Assembly (NCBI RefSeq): GCF_014884385.1
Contig: NZ_WKFH01000003.1
Location: 3,380,001 to 3,444,000 of the forward strand
Length of the DNA: 64,000 nt
Direction: 5' to 3'
Source: Phycobacter azelaicus
Lineage (GTDB): Bacteria > Pseudomonadota > Alphaproteobacteria > Rhodobacterales > Rhodobacteraceae
Below, in pieces: positions 17,296 through 26,400 of the stretch. How positions within the stretch are numbered: the stretch's first letter is position 1; each line of letters begins with the position of its first letter. The position numbers and the translations under genes are program-made. The notes beneath the pieces are model-generated. The model was not told the origin of the DNA and made no database searches. It saw only the letters and a list, made by a program, of their open reading frames with translations.

Positions 17296-18612
17296 TCAGA
17301 CGCTGGCATCCCAAGGGCAGCGACTGCGACGGGCATCGTCCGCCTCCCCTGCCGCCTTCTGCCAATCGCCGTCCTGCGCGATCGAGTCATTGGAAATAGG
17401 CCCGAAAATACCGCCCACGTCCAGCCCGCCCTGCATCGGAAGATCGCGTTCACGCCCCTCCTTCACTGCGGAGATGGCCGCGCGTAACATGCGGCGATAG
17501 CGGATGATGGCTACATCGGTTTTGCCCAGATGCTCTTCTGTGCGGTCCTGGATGGCGCCCATGCTTTCCACCGCCCACTGATCGTGTACGTTGATATCAA
17601 GACCCATGCCGGTATAGGTCTCGCGCTCCTGCTCCTCGGGGTCATAGCCATAGTTATTGCGCTTGTTCTTCTTCGGCGCATAGCTGGGCAACACGTGCTC
17701 CTTCAGGCGCTGCTCGCGCATCAGATCCTTGTCGACCGGTTTGTCGAAACTGGTGAACATCGAATACCAGTAGCAGTTCTCATCATCGATCGGCACATGC
17801 CACTGGGTGATGGTCATCTCACGGCTCATCGGGATGCAGATCGCCTCCGGGAAGATCTGGTTGGTCACGCGCACATGGGTGCGCCCGTCCTCCATGTGGC
17901 GCAGGGCGGTGATCTTAAGCCCGTGATCTGCCTCGTCGACCTGGATGTCCGGGCGCGGATAATCGCGCAACAGCTTGGTCATCGGGATCTCGGTATTGCC
18001 GGCCTTGTCGCGGAACTGCTTGCCATAGCTGTCGGCCGGATCTTCGTCCTGCAGGAAGCGGTGCAGGAAGGAAGCATGAGCCGGGTCAATCCCCACCTCC
18101 ATCGCCTGAAGCCAGTTGCATTCCCATAGCCCCTTGAAGGCAAAGACATGGGTATCCGGTGCCCGGAAGCAGTCAAAGCTCGGAAATTCAGGAGGCTCCC
18201 CCGGGCCCATATAGGCCCAGATGATACCGTTCTTTTCCACCACCGGATAAGAGGCTGTCTGGATCTTCTCGTGCATCCGGCTGCCTTCCGGCTCACCGGG
18301 TTGTTCGACACACTGACCAGAGCGATTGAAATGCCAACCGTGGAATGGGCAGCGCAACCCGTTGTCTTCAAGCCGTCCGTAGCACATGTCAGCCCCCCGG
18401 TGCGGACAATGCCGTCCGATCAGGCCCAGCTGGCCCTCACTGTCGCGGAACAGCACAAGGTCTTCACCCAACAGGCGCACCGGGACCACCGGCCTGCCCT
18501 GCTGTAATTCGTCCAGAAGAGCGGCGGGTTGCCAGTATCTGCGCAAAACTTCTCCGGCATCGCTGCCTTTCCCGACTCGGGTTAGACTGTCGTTGAGTTC
18601 CTGGCTGATCAT
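17296..18612 (-). CDS. Rieske non-heme iron oxygenase, alpha subunit (phthalate-4,5-dioxygenase-like)
   Basis: 438 residues. The Rieske [2Fe-2S] centre is bound by Cys69-x-His71 and Cys88-x2-His91 (CPHRG ... CPFHGWHF). The mononuclear iron site is the D-x2-H-x4-H set Asp176, His179, His184 in GIDPAHASFLHRF. It resembles the phthalate dioxygenase/demethylase type, which needs a separate reductase; none is encoded nearby. Start MISQELNDSLTR follows AAGGACTGAAACC; the frame opens 15 codons earlier. Divergent from the IclR gene across 149 bp, so IclR control is likely. Substrate unknown. Confidence 0.88.
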   Translation of the reverse strand: MISQELNDSLTRVGKGSDAGEVLRRYWQPAALLDELQQGRPVVPVRLLGEDLVLFRDSEGQLGLIGRHCPHRGADMCYGRLEDNGLRCPFHGWHFNRSGQCVEQPGEPEGSRMHEKIQTASYPVVEKNGIIWAYMGPGEPPEFPSFDCFRAPDTHVFAFKGLWECNWLQAMEVGIDPAHASFLHRFLQDEDPADSYGKQFRDKAGNTEIPMTKLLRDYPRPDIQVDEADHGLKITALRHMEDGRTHVRVTNQIFPEAICIPMSREMTITQWHVPIDDENCYWYSMFTSFDKPVDKDLMREQRLKEHVLPSYAPKKNKRNNYGYDPEEQERETYTGMGLDINVHDQWAVESMGAIQDRTEEHLGKTDVAIIRYRRMLRAAISAVKEGRERDLPMQGGLDVGGIFGPISNDSIAQDGDWQKAAGEADDARRSRCPWDASV

Positions 18613-18650
18613 GGTTTCAGTCCTTTTGCTGGCAAGAAAGCGAACAGGGC

Positions 18651-18690
18651 TTGACAAGGTGCGTTATTCGCACTTTATTGCCTAAATACG
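18651..18690. promoter_or_regulatory. Candidate promoter and operator between the Rieske and IclR genes
   Basis: On the plus strand TTGACA (18651-18656) is followed after 17 bp by TTTATT, a fair sigma-70 pair reading toward iclR. Overlapping it is the inverted repeat GTGCG-TTATT-CGCAC (18659-18673), and TTCG/CGAA arms bracket 18668-18692. A symmetric site in this divergent gap suits IclR autoregulation. No binding data. Confidence 0.4.
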
Positions 18691-18761
18691 AACTACTCGT
18701 GCTTGACCCAGCCTTTCATGTCAAGAGCGCACCCTAATTTTGTTTCACAGGCATCAGGCGC

Positions 18762-19538
18762 ATGACCAAGACCCCACAAGATCGAAACATATCTTCCAGC
18801 TTTGCCAAAGGCCTGAAGGTTTTGGCCGTGTTCGATGCGGAAACGCCCAGCCTGACCCTTGCTGAAATTGCCCGTCGCACCGGGCAGGACCGGGCGACAG
18901 CGCGCCGCGGAGCCTTAACGTTGGTGCAGGCGGGATACCTGCGACAAGACGGGCGGATGCTGTCACTGACCCCGCGTGTCTTGGCTTTGGCAGGCGGGTT
19001 CCTTCAGGCAAATCAGTTCGGGCGCCGTGTTCAACCTCTCCTCAACCAGCACGCCCGCGCCCTCGACGCCGGTATCACCCTTTGTATGCTCGATCAGGAT
19101 CGGGTTCTCGTTCTTGCCCAGTCCACAGTGGATCAGGGCCCGGTGACCTATGGCTTCACCGCTGGAGCTCATATTCCACTGGCGCACACCAGTCTGGGGC
19201 GCATGCTCCTGGCCGGGCTGCCAGCAGATGAGATCAACGAGACCTTGTCGCGGGTCCCGATCCCGCGTCACACCGAAACCTCTCTGACCGATCCGGACGC
19301 GATCAGTCAGCAAGTCGATCTTGCGCGACAACAAGGCTGGTCGCTGACCGACAGCGAATTTGAGGCCGGCATTCTGGGCATTGCGGTGCCGGTATCGGCC
19401 CCCGGGAGGACCCCGATCGTTGTTGGAGCCTCTGTGCCGCGGGGCCAAAGCACTGATAAAGACACCGAGGCGCTGTTGCGTGGCCTGCAAGTCTGCGCTG
19501 CGGATCTCAGACAATCACGGGCTGTAGAGGCTTTGTGA
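18762..19538 (+). CDS. IclR-family transcriptional regulator
   Basis: 258 residues: N-terminal winged helix-turn-helix (about 12-75, with LTLAEIARRTGQDRATARR) and C-terminal effector-binding domain (ITLCMLDQDRVLVLAQ, AHTSLGRMLLAGL, GWSLTDSEFEAGILGIAVPV). Closest in feel to the PcaR/PobR/CatR branch controlling aromatic degradation. Divergent from the Rieske/glutamine-synthetase-like pair and upstream of the ureidoglycine aminohydrolase gene, so it may govern both. Effector unknown. Confidence 0.9.
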   Translation: MTKTPQDRNISSSFAKGLKVLAVFDAETPSLTLAEIARRTGQDRATARRGALTLVQAGYLRQDGRMLSLTPRVLALAGGFLQANQFGRRVQPLLNQHARALDAGITLCMLDQDRVLVLAQSTVDQGPVTYGFTAGAHIPLAHTSLGRMLLAGLPADEINETLSRVPIPRHTETSLTDPDAISQQVDLARQQGWSLTDSEFEAGILGIAVPVSAPGRTPIVVGASVPRGQSTDKDTEALLRGLQVCAADLRQSRAVEAL

Positions 19539-19715
19539 CAGCGCGGTTTCTCTGCGCGGATATTCAAATTATCACGAAGATTGTTTTCACCCTCTCACAC
19601 CTTGGAGCCGAGGTGGCAAAGTCTCATAGTCCACGCAACACCCCACCACAACTGAAGGCCGCAGGCACGGATGCGGCACCGGGTCGGCAGCAGGCCATCG
19701 AGGGCTAAAGAGAAT

Positions 19716-20555
19716 ATGCGCAAAATGACAGACCGCAGTTATTTCACTCCGTCAGGAGGCCACCCTGGACAGGAGCAACTGCTCACCGGGCGCGCCGTGT
19801 TCACCGAAGCCTATGCCGTTATTCCCAAAGGCACCATGCAGGACATCGTCACCTCGGTTCTGCCAGGCTGGACAGGCATGCGCATGTGGGTGATTGCCCG
19901 CCCTCTCAGCGGATTTGCAGAGACCTTCTCGCAGTATATCGTCGAACTTCAGCCCGGCGGCGGCTCGGACACTCCGGAAACCGACCCACGCGCACAAGGT
20001 GGCCTGTTTGTCACTGCGGGAACGCTCGAGCTGACAATCAACGGCGCGGCCCATGTTCTTACCGACGGCGGCTTTGCCTATGTACCGCCGGGCAGTACGT
20101 GGTCGCTGCGCAATACGGGCGACAGCCTGGCCTCCTTCCACTGGATCCGGAAGCAGTGGCAGAGTGCGCTGGGGCTGTCCGCCCCTACATTCTTTACGGT
20201 AAACGAAAAGGATCTGGCCCCCAACATGATGCCGGGCACCGATGGGCGTTGGGGTACGACACGTTTCATGAACCCCGAAGATCTGGCCCACGACATGCAT
20301 GTCACCATCGTCACCTTTGAACCCGGCGGCACGATACCTTTTGCGGAAACACATGTGATGGAACACGGCCTGTTCGTGCTGGAAGGTAAGGCCGTCTACC
20401 GCCTCAATCAGGACTGGGTAGAGGTCGAGGCCGGGGATTTCATGTGGCTGCGCGCCTTTTGCCCGCAGGCCTGCTATGCAGGCGGACCCGGCCGGTTCCG
20501 CTATCTCCTGTACAAGGACGTGAACCGCCACATGCCGTTGTCTTTGCAGGGCTGA
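19716..20555 (+). CDS. allE: (S)-ureidoglycine aminohydrolase
   Basis: About 279 residues, a bicupin. Converts (S)-ureidoglycine to (S)-ureidoglycolate and ammonia, using manganese in known members. Diagnostic stretches are the N-terminal LTGRAVFTEAYAVIPKG, the first cupin ending GGFAYVPPGSTWSLRN, and the second cupin with PFAETHVMEHGLFVLEGKAV and WVEVEAGDFMWLRAFCPQ, where the metal ligands Glu, His, His and Gln fall. Start MRKMTDRSYF follows AAAGAGAAT; MTDRSYF three codons later is equally possible. Part of the urate degradation set with allA and the allantoinase gene further right. Confidence 0.92.
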   Translation: MRKMTDRSYFTPSGGHPGQEQLLTGRAVFTEAYAVIPKGTMQDIVTSVLPGWTGMRMWVIARPLSGFAETFSQYIVELQPGGGSDTPETDPRAQGGLFVTAGTLELTINGAAHVLTDGGFAYVPPGSTWSLRNTGDSLASFHWIRKQWQSALGLSAPTFFTVNEKDLAPNMMPGTDGRWGTTRFMNPEDLAHDMHVTIVTFEPGGTIPFAETHVMEHGLFVLEGKAVYRLNQDWVEVEAGDFMWLRAFCPQACYAGGPGRFRYLLYKDVNRHMPLSLQG

Positions 20556-20646
20556 TACAGCGCTTCCGCTTTTTCGGGCAGGCCCCATTGCAAACCGGCG
20601 CAGCTTCGCTAGGCTGCGCCCATATCTTGCCATCAGGAGCCGTCAG

Positions 20647-20994
20647 ATGACTGTTGCTTTTGCCCCGGCCATTCTTCGTACCTTTTGCCTCTGCTGCGCC
20701 TTGGGCACAGGAATTTCCGCCGCATCCCCGATTGTCGCTGCAGAGCATGCCCCCAAAAAGGTCACGGTTCTCGGCCGGGATTGGCATGTGGTCCCCTCGG
20801 AATCTTATCCTGGCCGCTATGAGGCCACCCGCCTCAATCATGAGCTTGCCCCCTTCCGTCCACCGGCCATGATCGGCGCACGACAGGCGGCACGGGCCTT
20901 TCGCGCCGCCACGGGATGCCAGCTGAAACGCAACTCGCTGGTCAAAACCATCTCGGGGACTTACATCGGCGCGCTTCGCTGTCCATCAGACTAG
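20647..20994 (+). CDS. Small secreted hypothetical protein
   Basis: 115 residues with an N-terminal signal peptide (hydrophobic from about 5 to 31, with a likely cleavage near AAEHA). The mature part is basic (VTVLGRDWHVV, AARAFRAATGCQLKRNSLVKTISGTYIGALRC) and contains two Cys that could pair. I do not recognise the family. It lies between allE and gap without an obvious functional tie to either. Confidence 0.65.
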   Translation: MTVAFAPAILRTFCLCCALGTGISAASPIVAAEHAPKKVTVLGRDWHVVPSESYPGRYEATRLNHELAPFRPPAMIGARQAARAFRAATGCQLKRNSLVKTISGTYIGALRCPSD

Positions 20995-21090
20995 AGCCGC
21001 AACGCCTCTGCGTTTCGGCTCCCTCATTTCAAACAGGTCTTGCGCCGGAAATGTCCCTTGGGGGCTACAAGGTCCGGACGGAGAAAACCC

Positions 21091-22077
21091 ATGAAAATCG
21101 CCATCAACGGATTTGGTCGCATTGGCCGGGCAATCCTGCGCCAGATCGTCTGCGCGTCAGAACACAAAGACATCGAAGTCGTGCAGATCAACGATATCGC
21201 ACCGCTCGACCTGTGCGCCTACCTGTTTCAATATGACAGCACCTACGGCCCCTTGCCCGGCGAGGTCGAAACGGAACCGGGCGCGTTGCGCGTCTTGGGC
21301 CGCAACATAGCCTTCAGCCGGGAAAGTGATCTGAAGGCTGTTGATCTGTCGGGCGTCGACGTCGTTCTCGAATGCACTGGTATTGCCCGCACGTCAGATG
21401 TAGCACGGCGGGGTCTGAAGGCTGGCGCACGAAAAGTTCTCATATCGGGCCCCTCGCCCGCAGCCGAACGCACAATCGTTCTGGGCGCCAATGAGGACAC
21501 TCTTGGCGACGCGCAGATCGTTTCAAACGCCTCCTGCACCACCAATGGTCTGGCGCCGCTCATTAAGATTCTCGATGATCTGTTCGGGATCGAAACGGCC
21601 CATATGACAACGATCCACTGCTACACGAACTCCCAGCCGCTTGTGGATGCTCCGCGCGGCGATTTTGCTCGTTCCCGCAGCGCGGCCATGTCGATGGTGC
21701 CCACGACGACCTCAGCCATGCATTTGATTGATGAGGTGCTGCCACACCTCAAGGGGCGCATCAGCGGCGCCGCCGTGCGTGTGCCAACCGCAAGCGTTTC
21801 AGCCGTCGATCTGGTCACGCAACTCACAAACCCAGTCGCTACGGAGAATCTGATCAGCACTCTGAAAGCGGCCGTGGACCGCTCGGCCCAGCTTGGCTGG
21901 ACAGAGTTGCCATTGGTGTCGTCGGATTTGCGCGCCCGGCCTGAATCGCTGATCCTTGCCGCCCCCGAAGCCCGGATCATAGCCAGCAGCCAACTTCGCC
22001 TGTTTGGCTGGTACGACAACGAATGGGGGTTCTCTGCCCGCATGCTGGATGTGGCTCGTCTGATGAGCAAGGCCTGA
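21091..22077 (+). CDS. gap: Glyceraldehyde-3-phosphate dehydrogenase, type I
   Basis: 328 residues. NAD(P)-dependent oxidation and phosphorylation of glyceraldehyde-3-phosphate. N-terminal Rossmann motif INGFGRIGRAILR; catalytic Cys149 in SNASCTTN; the following His is in TTIHCYTNSQ; C-terminal WYDNEWGFSARM. Start at MKIAINGF, after CGGAGAAAACCC; the open frame continues 17 codons upstream without family similarity. Rather divergent in the region after the dinucleotide-binding motif (QINDIAPLDLCAYL), so it may be a secondary paralogue rather than the main glycolytic enzyme. No other glycolytic gene is adjacent. Confidence 0.93.
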   Translation: MKIAINGFGRIGRAILRQIVCASEHKDIEVVQINDIAPLDLCAYLFQYDSTYGPLPGEVETEPGALRVLGRNIAFSRESDLKAVDLSGVDVVLECTGIARTSDVARRGLKAGARKVLISGPSPAAERTIVLGANEDTLGDAQIVSNASCTTNGLAPLIKILDDLFGIETAHMTTIHCYTNSQPLVDAPRGDFARSRSAAMSMVPTTTSAMHLIDEVLPHLKGRISGAAVRVPTASVSAVDLVTQLTNPVATENLISTLKAAVDRSAQLGWTELPLVSSDLRARPESLILAAPEARIIASSQLRLFGWYDNEWGFSARMLDVARLMSKA

Positions 22078-22150
22078 CACAGGGCACATAGGCACTCCCG
22101 CCCTGGACTGCCGTGCTTTCTGCAAAACCCCACTCCCCCGGCTGAGCCCG

Positions 22151-22170
22151 GCACCGCGCTAGCGCGGTGC
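22151..22170 (+). terminator. Palindrome downstream of gap, possible terminator
   Basis: GCACCGCGCTAGCGCGGTGC is a perfect 20-bp palindrome, followed by TCCGTCTCCCT. It forms a very stable hairpin 73 bp after the gap stop, but the T-tract is poor. Confidence 0.5.
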
Positions 22171-22330
22171 TCCGTCTCCCTGGTTCGCGGACCGCTATGA
22201 TGTCGTTGGCAACTACCTCTCGCAGCAGCACAGCGACCACGTCACCGGCCGTTGAGACCAGGGACGGGACCCTCCATTGGCACCTACCTCTCAAGGAAGA
22301 CGTCCGCTACAGGCCACTCTCATTGAAACG

Positions 22331-22357
22331 GAAAAGCGCCGCGCAAAAGCGCGGCGC
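22331..22357 (-). terminator. Intrinsic terminator of the permease operon
   Basis: On the minus strand GCGCCGCGC and GCGCGGCGC pair around TTTT and run into TTTTCCGTTTC. It lies about 75 bp after the permease stop. Confidence 0.75.
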
Positions 22358-22429
22358 CAGGCCCAACTGGACCAGATCATCTTTGATGATCGCAGACCAG
22401 GCGGGAGCACCCTGCGCCCGCCTGGACAT

Positions 22430-23863
22430 TCATTTCCCGCCCAGACTACCTTGTCCGCGTCCAGCCAAACCGCCTGAGACTTCTTCGGTTGCACTGTCCG
22501 CCAACTCTTCGGGTAGAACGAGGTTTAGAACGATGGCAATCACCGCAGCGGGCAACAGGCCGCTGGTCATCAGGATGCGCAAAGTATCCGGGAGGTATTG
22601 CACCGCGCCTGGCTCCAACTGAAGGCCCAGCCCAACAGAAAGTGAGATTGCAAAGACCACCATGTTGCGCCGGTTCCAGTTCACGTCCGACAGCATCGAG
22701 ATTCCTGCCGCGACCACCATGCCGAACATGACAATGACGCCTCCGCCCAGCACCTCGATCGGAATGGTGCGGATGATTGCACCGACCTTGGGCACCAACC
22801 CGCAGATGATCAGGAAGATCGCGCCACAGGTCACCACATGGCGGCTCATCACTCCCGTCATGGCGATAAGTCCCACGTTCTGGCTGAACGAGGTATTGGG
22901 CAAGCCTCCAAACACCCCTGCGACCGCGGAGCCAAGACCATCGGCATAGGTGGCCCCCGCGATCTCTTTGTCCGTCGCCTCTCGGCCCGCGCCACCACGG
23001 GTGATGCCACTGACATCGCCAACGGTCTCTACCGCCGAAACAAAGGCCATCAGACAGAACCCGATGATGGCTGCAAAGGAAAACTCGAACCCGTATTTGA
23101 AGGGAACCGGCAGCGCAAAGCCAGCCGCGCGCGACCAGCTGTTGCCGATGACGTCAAAGCTCACCATTCCCACCGTCAGCGCGTAGATGTAACCCACCAG
23201 CAGCCCTAGAAGCACTGCGGATACAGACAACATGCCACGGGCAAAGAACTTGAGCCCGAGCGTCGCGACGATCACCACCAACGCCGCTGACCAGTTCAAG
23301 AGCGATCCATACTCCGGCTTTCCTATCGCAGGCACACCGCCAGCGGCATATTGAATGCCGACCTTCACCAGGGCGAGCCCAATCATGGTCACGACCAAAC
23401 CGGTGACCAAAGGCGGCAAAGCAAAGCGGATCTTGCCGATGAACAGGCCTAACACTGCATGGAACACGCCCCCGATCAGCACGCCACCATAAAGCGCGCC
23501 CAGCGCATCCACGCCTTTTCCCGCCACCAGCGGAATCATGATCGGCAAAAAGGCAAAACTGGTCCCCTGCACGATCGGAAGGGCAGCCCCCACCGGCCCC
23601 AGCGTGATGGTCTGCAGTAGCGTTGCAACACCGGCAAAGAGCATGGACATCTGTATGAGATACAACAGCTCGGGAAAATCCGGCGAGTTTGAGCCAAACC
23701 CGAACCCGGCAGCCCCGGCAACAATGATGGCCGGGGTAACATTTGAAACAAACATCGCAAGCACGTGCTGGATCCCAAGCGGTATCGCTTGGCTCAGTGG
23801 CGGCGTGTAGTTCGGATCGCGCAGCTGCGCTGGCGTTCCTATGGAGCCATCGGCCATTTTCAT
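22430..23863 (-). CDS. Uracil-xanthine (NCS2) permease
   Basis: 477 residues with about 12-14 membrane helices. NCS2 nucleobase:cation symporter. Signature stretch GLPNTSFSQNVGLIAMTGV and QGTSFAFLPIMIPLV match the xanthine/urate branch (UraA/PbuX/UacT type). Its place behind allantoinase and ureidoglycolate lyase genes in one minus-strand operon points to xanthine or urate import. The first two Met codons (23863 and 23857) both fall near AGAGGG; the second has the better spacing. The downstream hairpin ends the operon. Confidence 0.92.
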   Translation of the reverse strand: MKMADGSIGTPAQLRDPNYTPPLSQAIPLGIQHVLAMFVSNVTPAIIVAGAAGFGFGSNSPDFPELLYLIQMSMLFAGVATLLQTITLGPVGAALPIVQGTSFAFLPIMIPLVAGKGVDALGALYGGVLIGGVFHAVLGLFIGKIRFALPPLVTGLVVTMIGLALVKVGIQYAAGGVPAIGKPEYGSLLNWSAALVVIVATLGLKFFARGMLSVSAVLLGLLVGYIYALTVGMVSFDVIGNSWSRAAGFALPVPFKYGFEFSFAAIIGFCLMAFVSAVETVGDVSGITRGGAGREATDKEIAGATYADGLGSAVAGVFGGLPNTSFSQNVGLIAMTGVMSRHVVTCGAIFLIICGLVPKVGAIIRTIPIEVLGGGVIVMFGMVVAAGISMLSDVNWNRRNMVVFAISLSVGLGLQLEPGAVQYLPDTLRILMTSGLLPAAVIAIVLNLVLPEELADSATEEVSGGLAGRGQGSLGGK

Positions 23864-23941
23864 ATTCCCTCTTCTGTTGGCATTTTGTGTTATTTTGTTC
23901 CGCCTCTTCTCGGGCAGATAAAAACGCTAGAGAGGGACGTG

Positions 23942-24430
23942 TCAGGCGCGCCTCACCTCATAGGGCGTATCGAACCAGTGCTCCTGCAGGTTGGCACCTG
24001 CCCCGATCCTGTCCACCACCGCAAAAAGACCGGGCGCGCGCAGGGGCGTCAACACACCATGCCAGATTCCGCGGTGAAAATTGATGGCCTGCCCCGGCTT
24101 TGTCTCAAACGCCAGCGGAGCGCCCGGGCCAGTGCCTAAATCCTCGGCAACCACGACAAGAAAGCCGTGTTCGCTCATGGGGATAAAGGCCTGGCTCCCG
24201 TCCGGGTGGCGCTCAACCATCTCAAGCTTCAGGGGCAGCGTTCTGGGCTCAGCATTGAAAAGACTCAGTCCGGCGCGCCCATCAGCAAAATCCATCTGCG
24301 CCCGATCATGGTAGCGTCCACAACGCCCCTGGTTGATGATCTTGTCGGGCGCACCGGAGGTATCGATCACATCTCCGAAGGGAAGAAAGGCCTCAGAACT
24401 GATCGGCCGGATCTTGATGACTCGGCTCAT
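23942..24430 (-). CDS. allA: Ureidoglycolate lyase
   Basis: 162 residues. Splits (S)-ureidoglycolate into glyoxylate and urea, the last step of this pathway. Family marks: FLPFGDVIDTSG near the N-terminus, MVERHPDGSQAFIPM in the core, and INFHRGIWHGVLTPL, which holds the conserved GxWHG block. ATG at 24430 overlaps the upstream allantoinase stop as ATGA, showing translational coupling; the 17-codon upstream extension is therefore rejected. The permease gene follows 78 bp later. Confidence 0.93.
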   Translation of the reverse strand: MSRVIKIRPISSEAFLPFGDVIDTSGAPDKIINQGRCGRYHDRAQMDFADGRAGLSLFNAEPRTLPLKLEMVERHPDGSQAFIPMSEHGFLVVVAEDLGTGPGAPLAFETKPGQAINFHRGIWHGVLTPLRAPGLFAVVDRIGAGANLQEHWFDTPYEVRRA

Positions 24431-25842
24431 GGCAGAAGGTCCTTGAGGCGAAACTCGGCAATCCGCTCCACCTGATGACACGCCTCATCGAATTCCTCAG
24501 CCCGGTCATTGCCGATCCGCCGTTCGAAGGCCGCCAGAATGCTCGCCTTGTCATGATCGCGCACGGCGATGATGAACGGAAAACCATGTTTCTCCATGTA
24601 GGCCGCGTTCAAGCGGGTAAAGCGCTCTCGCTCTGCATCCGTGAGAGCATCAAGCCCCGCGCTTGCCTGTTCAGAGGTGCTTTCGGCCGTAAGGCGCTTG
24701 GCCGCCGCGAGTTTACCGGCCAAATCAGGGTGGGCGGTCAAGACGCCCAGGCGTTCCACTTCGCTGGCCGAACGGAACACACGACACAGCGCGTTGTGCA
24801 GACCGATCGCCGTGTCATGAGCTGCGCCCAGTTCCAGCTCGAAGGCCCGATCCGCGACCCACGCGGAATGCTCAAATACTCCTCCATATGCAGCGACGAA
24901 ATCCTCGCGCTCCATCCGACTGGGCAAATTGCGGCGCTGGTGGGGATGCACACGCGCCCAATGCTCGGCGACATCGATCCGCCGCGGACACCAAACTCCT
25001 TCGAAACCCTTGATGTATTCAATAAAGCGCTTCAGTCCAGCAGCCTTGCCCGGTCGCCCGATTAGACGGCAATGAAGGCCGACAGACATCATCTTTGGCG
25101 CGCCTGCCTCACCCTCGGCATAAAGGACATCAAACGCATCCTTCAGATACTGAAAGAACTGCTCACCGGTGATGTACCCCGGAGCTGTTGCAAACCGCAT
25201 GTCGTTGGCTTCCAGCGTGTAGGGGATGATCAACTGGTCGCGGTTCCCCACTTCCAGCCAATAAGGCAGATCATCATCGTAGGTGTCAGAGATATAGTCA
25301 AAACCACCCTCCTCGGCGACAAGGCGCACAGTGTTGACGCTGCAGCGACCCGTGTACCAGCCACGCGGACGAGTGCCGACAACCTCGGCATGCAGCCGAA
25401 CCGCCTCGGCAATCGCAGCGCGCTCTGCGTCCTCCGGCATATCCTTGTGCTCCACCCACTTCAGCCCGTGTGATGCAATCTCCCAATTTGCATCTTTCAT
25501 CGCCGCAACCTGCTCTGGTGAGCGTGCAAGGGCGGTCGCAACCCCATAGATCGTCACCGGTATATCGGCGCCAGTGAACATGCGGTGCAGCCGCCAGAAG
25601 CCTGCGCGCGCGCCGTACTCGTATATCGACTCCATGTTCCAATGGCGCTGTCCGGGCCAGGGCGCCGCACCGGCAATGTCCGACAGAAAGGCCTCAGAAG
25701 CCGCATCACCGTGTAGAACAGAGTTCTCACCGCCCTCTTCATAGTTCAGAACGAATTGCACGGCGATCTTCGCCCCCCCAGGCCAAGCCGCGTCCGGAGG
25801 TGTCGCCCCATAGCCAATCATGTTGCGGGGATATCTGATCAT
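24427..25842 (-). CDS. puuE: Allantoinase (PuuE type) fused to OHCU decarboxylase
   Basis: 471 residues in two enzymes. Residues about 1-300 are a polysaccharide-deacetylase-fold allantoinase (FVLNYEEGGENSVLHGD, IASHGLKWVEHKDM, RGWYTGRCSVNT), opening allantoin to allantoate. The C-terminal 160 residues (AAYGGVFEHSAWVADRAFE, GVLTAHPDLAGKLAAAKRL, EKHGFPFIIAVRDH) are 2-oxo-4-hydroxy-4-carboxy-5-ureidoimidazoline decarboxylase (UraD), which gives (S)-allantoin. Fusion places two consecutive steps in one chain. Start MIRYPRNMIGYG follows GAAAGAGATACC. Heads the operon puuE-uraD, allA, permease; divergent from uraH. Confidence 0.95.
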   Translation of the reverse strand: MIRYPRNMIGYGATPPDAAWPGGAKIAVQFVLNYEEGGENSVLHGDAASEAFLSDIAGAAPWPGQRHWNMESIYEYGARAGFWRLHRMFTGADIPVTIYGVATALARSPEQVAAMKDANWEIASHGLKWVEHKDMPEDAERAAIAEAVRLHAEVVGTRPRGWYTGRCSVNTVRLVAEEGGFDYISDTYDDDLPYWLEVGNRDQLIIPYTLEANDMRFATAPGYITGEQFFQYLKDAFDVLYAEGEAGAPKMMSVGLHCRLIGRPGKAAGLKRFIEYIKGFEGVWCPRRIDVAEHWARVHPHQRRNLPSRMEREDFVAAYGGVFEHSAWVADRAFELELGAAHDTAIGLHNALCRVFRSASEVERLGVLTAHPDLAGKLAAAKRLTAESTSEQASAGLDALTDAERERFTRLNAAYMEKHGFPFIIAVRDHDKASILAAFERRIGNDRAEEFDEACHQVERIAEFRLKDLLP

Positions 25843-26043
25843 AACGGTATCTCTTTCGTCAGGGCGCCAAGGCTGGGTCAACCGCGAGTTTCCTTTTATT
25901 ATGGCAGAAGACGAGACGTTTTTTTCAAAATTTCACGAATGCACTGTCAATCGCATGCGGTTTGCCGAATGCTCGGGCTTGGTGCAGGAAGTTGCTGCAT
26001 AACAAGACATCACTTCATTCAGGCTTTGACTGAGGGAGCCCCT

Positions 26044-26400
26044 ATGACTGGATACCTGACCACACATGTTCTGGATACTGCCCGCGGCTGCCCAGCTGCC
26101 GGAATGACAATAACACTCTTCCGCGTCGAGGGCGCACGCCGTGAAGCGCTCGCCGAGATGACGACCAACTCGGACGGACGCACAGACAGCCCCATCCTGC
26201 CGCAGAACGGTTTCGGTGTCGGCACCTATGAGCTGGAGTTTGACGCAGGCGCCTATCTGCGCGCCACCGGACAGGCGAGTGAGGATCCTTTGTTCCTTGA
26301 TACGGTTCCCATCCGCTTTGGCATCAGCGACGCAGACGCACATTACCATGTGCCGCTTCTGCTCTCGCCCTTTGGCTACTCCACCTACCGCGGCAGTTAG
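26044..26400 (+). CDS. uraH: 5-hydroxyisourate hydrolase (transthyretin-like)
   Basis: 118 residues. Hydrolyses 5-hydroxyisourate to OHCU. Starts MTGYLTTHVLDTARGCPAAGM, the family's opening block, has ERF-like LFRVEG, and ends with YHVPLLLSPFGYSTYRGS, the C-terminal YRGS signature whose residues enter the active site. The open frame reaches 96 codons upstream, but that part is not homologous. Divergent from the allantoinase operon across about 200 bp, so the two are probably co-regulated. Confidence 0.96.
   Translation: MTGYLTTHVLDTARGCPAAGMTITLFRVEGARREALAEMTTNSDGRTDSPILPQNGFGVGTYELEFDAGAYLRATGQASEDPLFLDTVPIRFGISDADAHYHVPLLLSPFGYSTYRGS

Larger units (their letters stand above)
22078..22429. 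other. Intergenic region between convergent gap and permease genes
   Basis: 352 bp. Two strong hairpins are its main content (22151-22170 and 22331-22357). I see no convincing small gene; open frames here are fragments or extensions. Confidence 0.6.

Noticed and set aside
15853..17487. 544-codon plus-strand open frame
   Set aside because: Antisense to the glutamine-synthetase-like gene.
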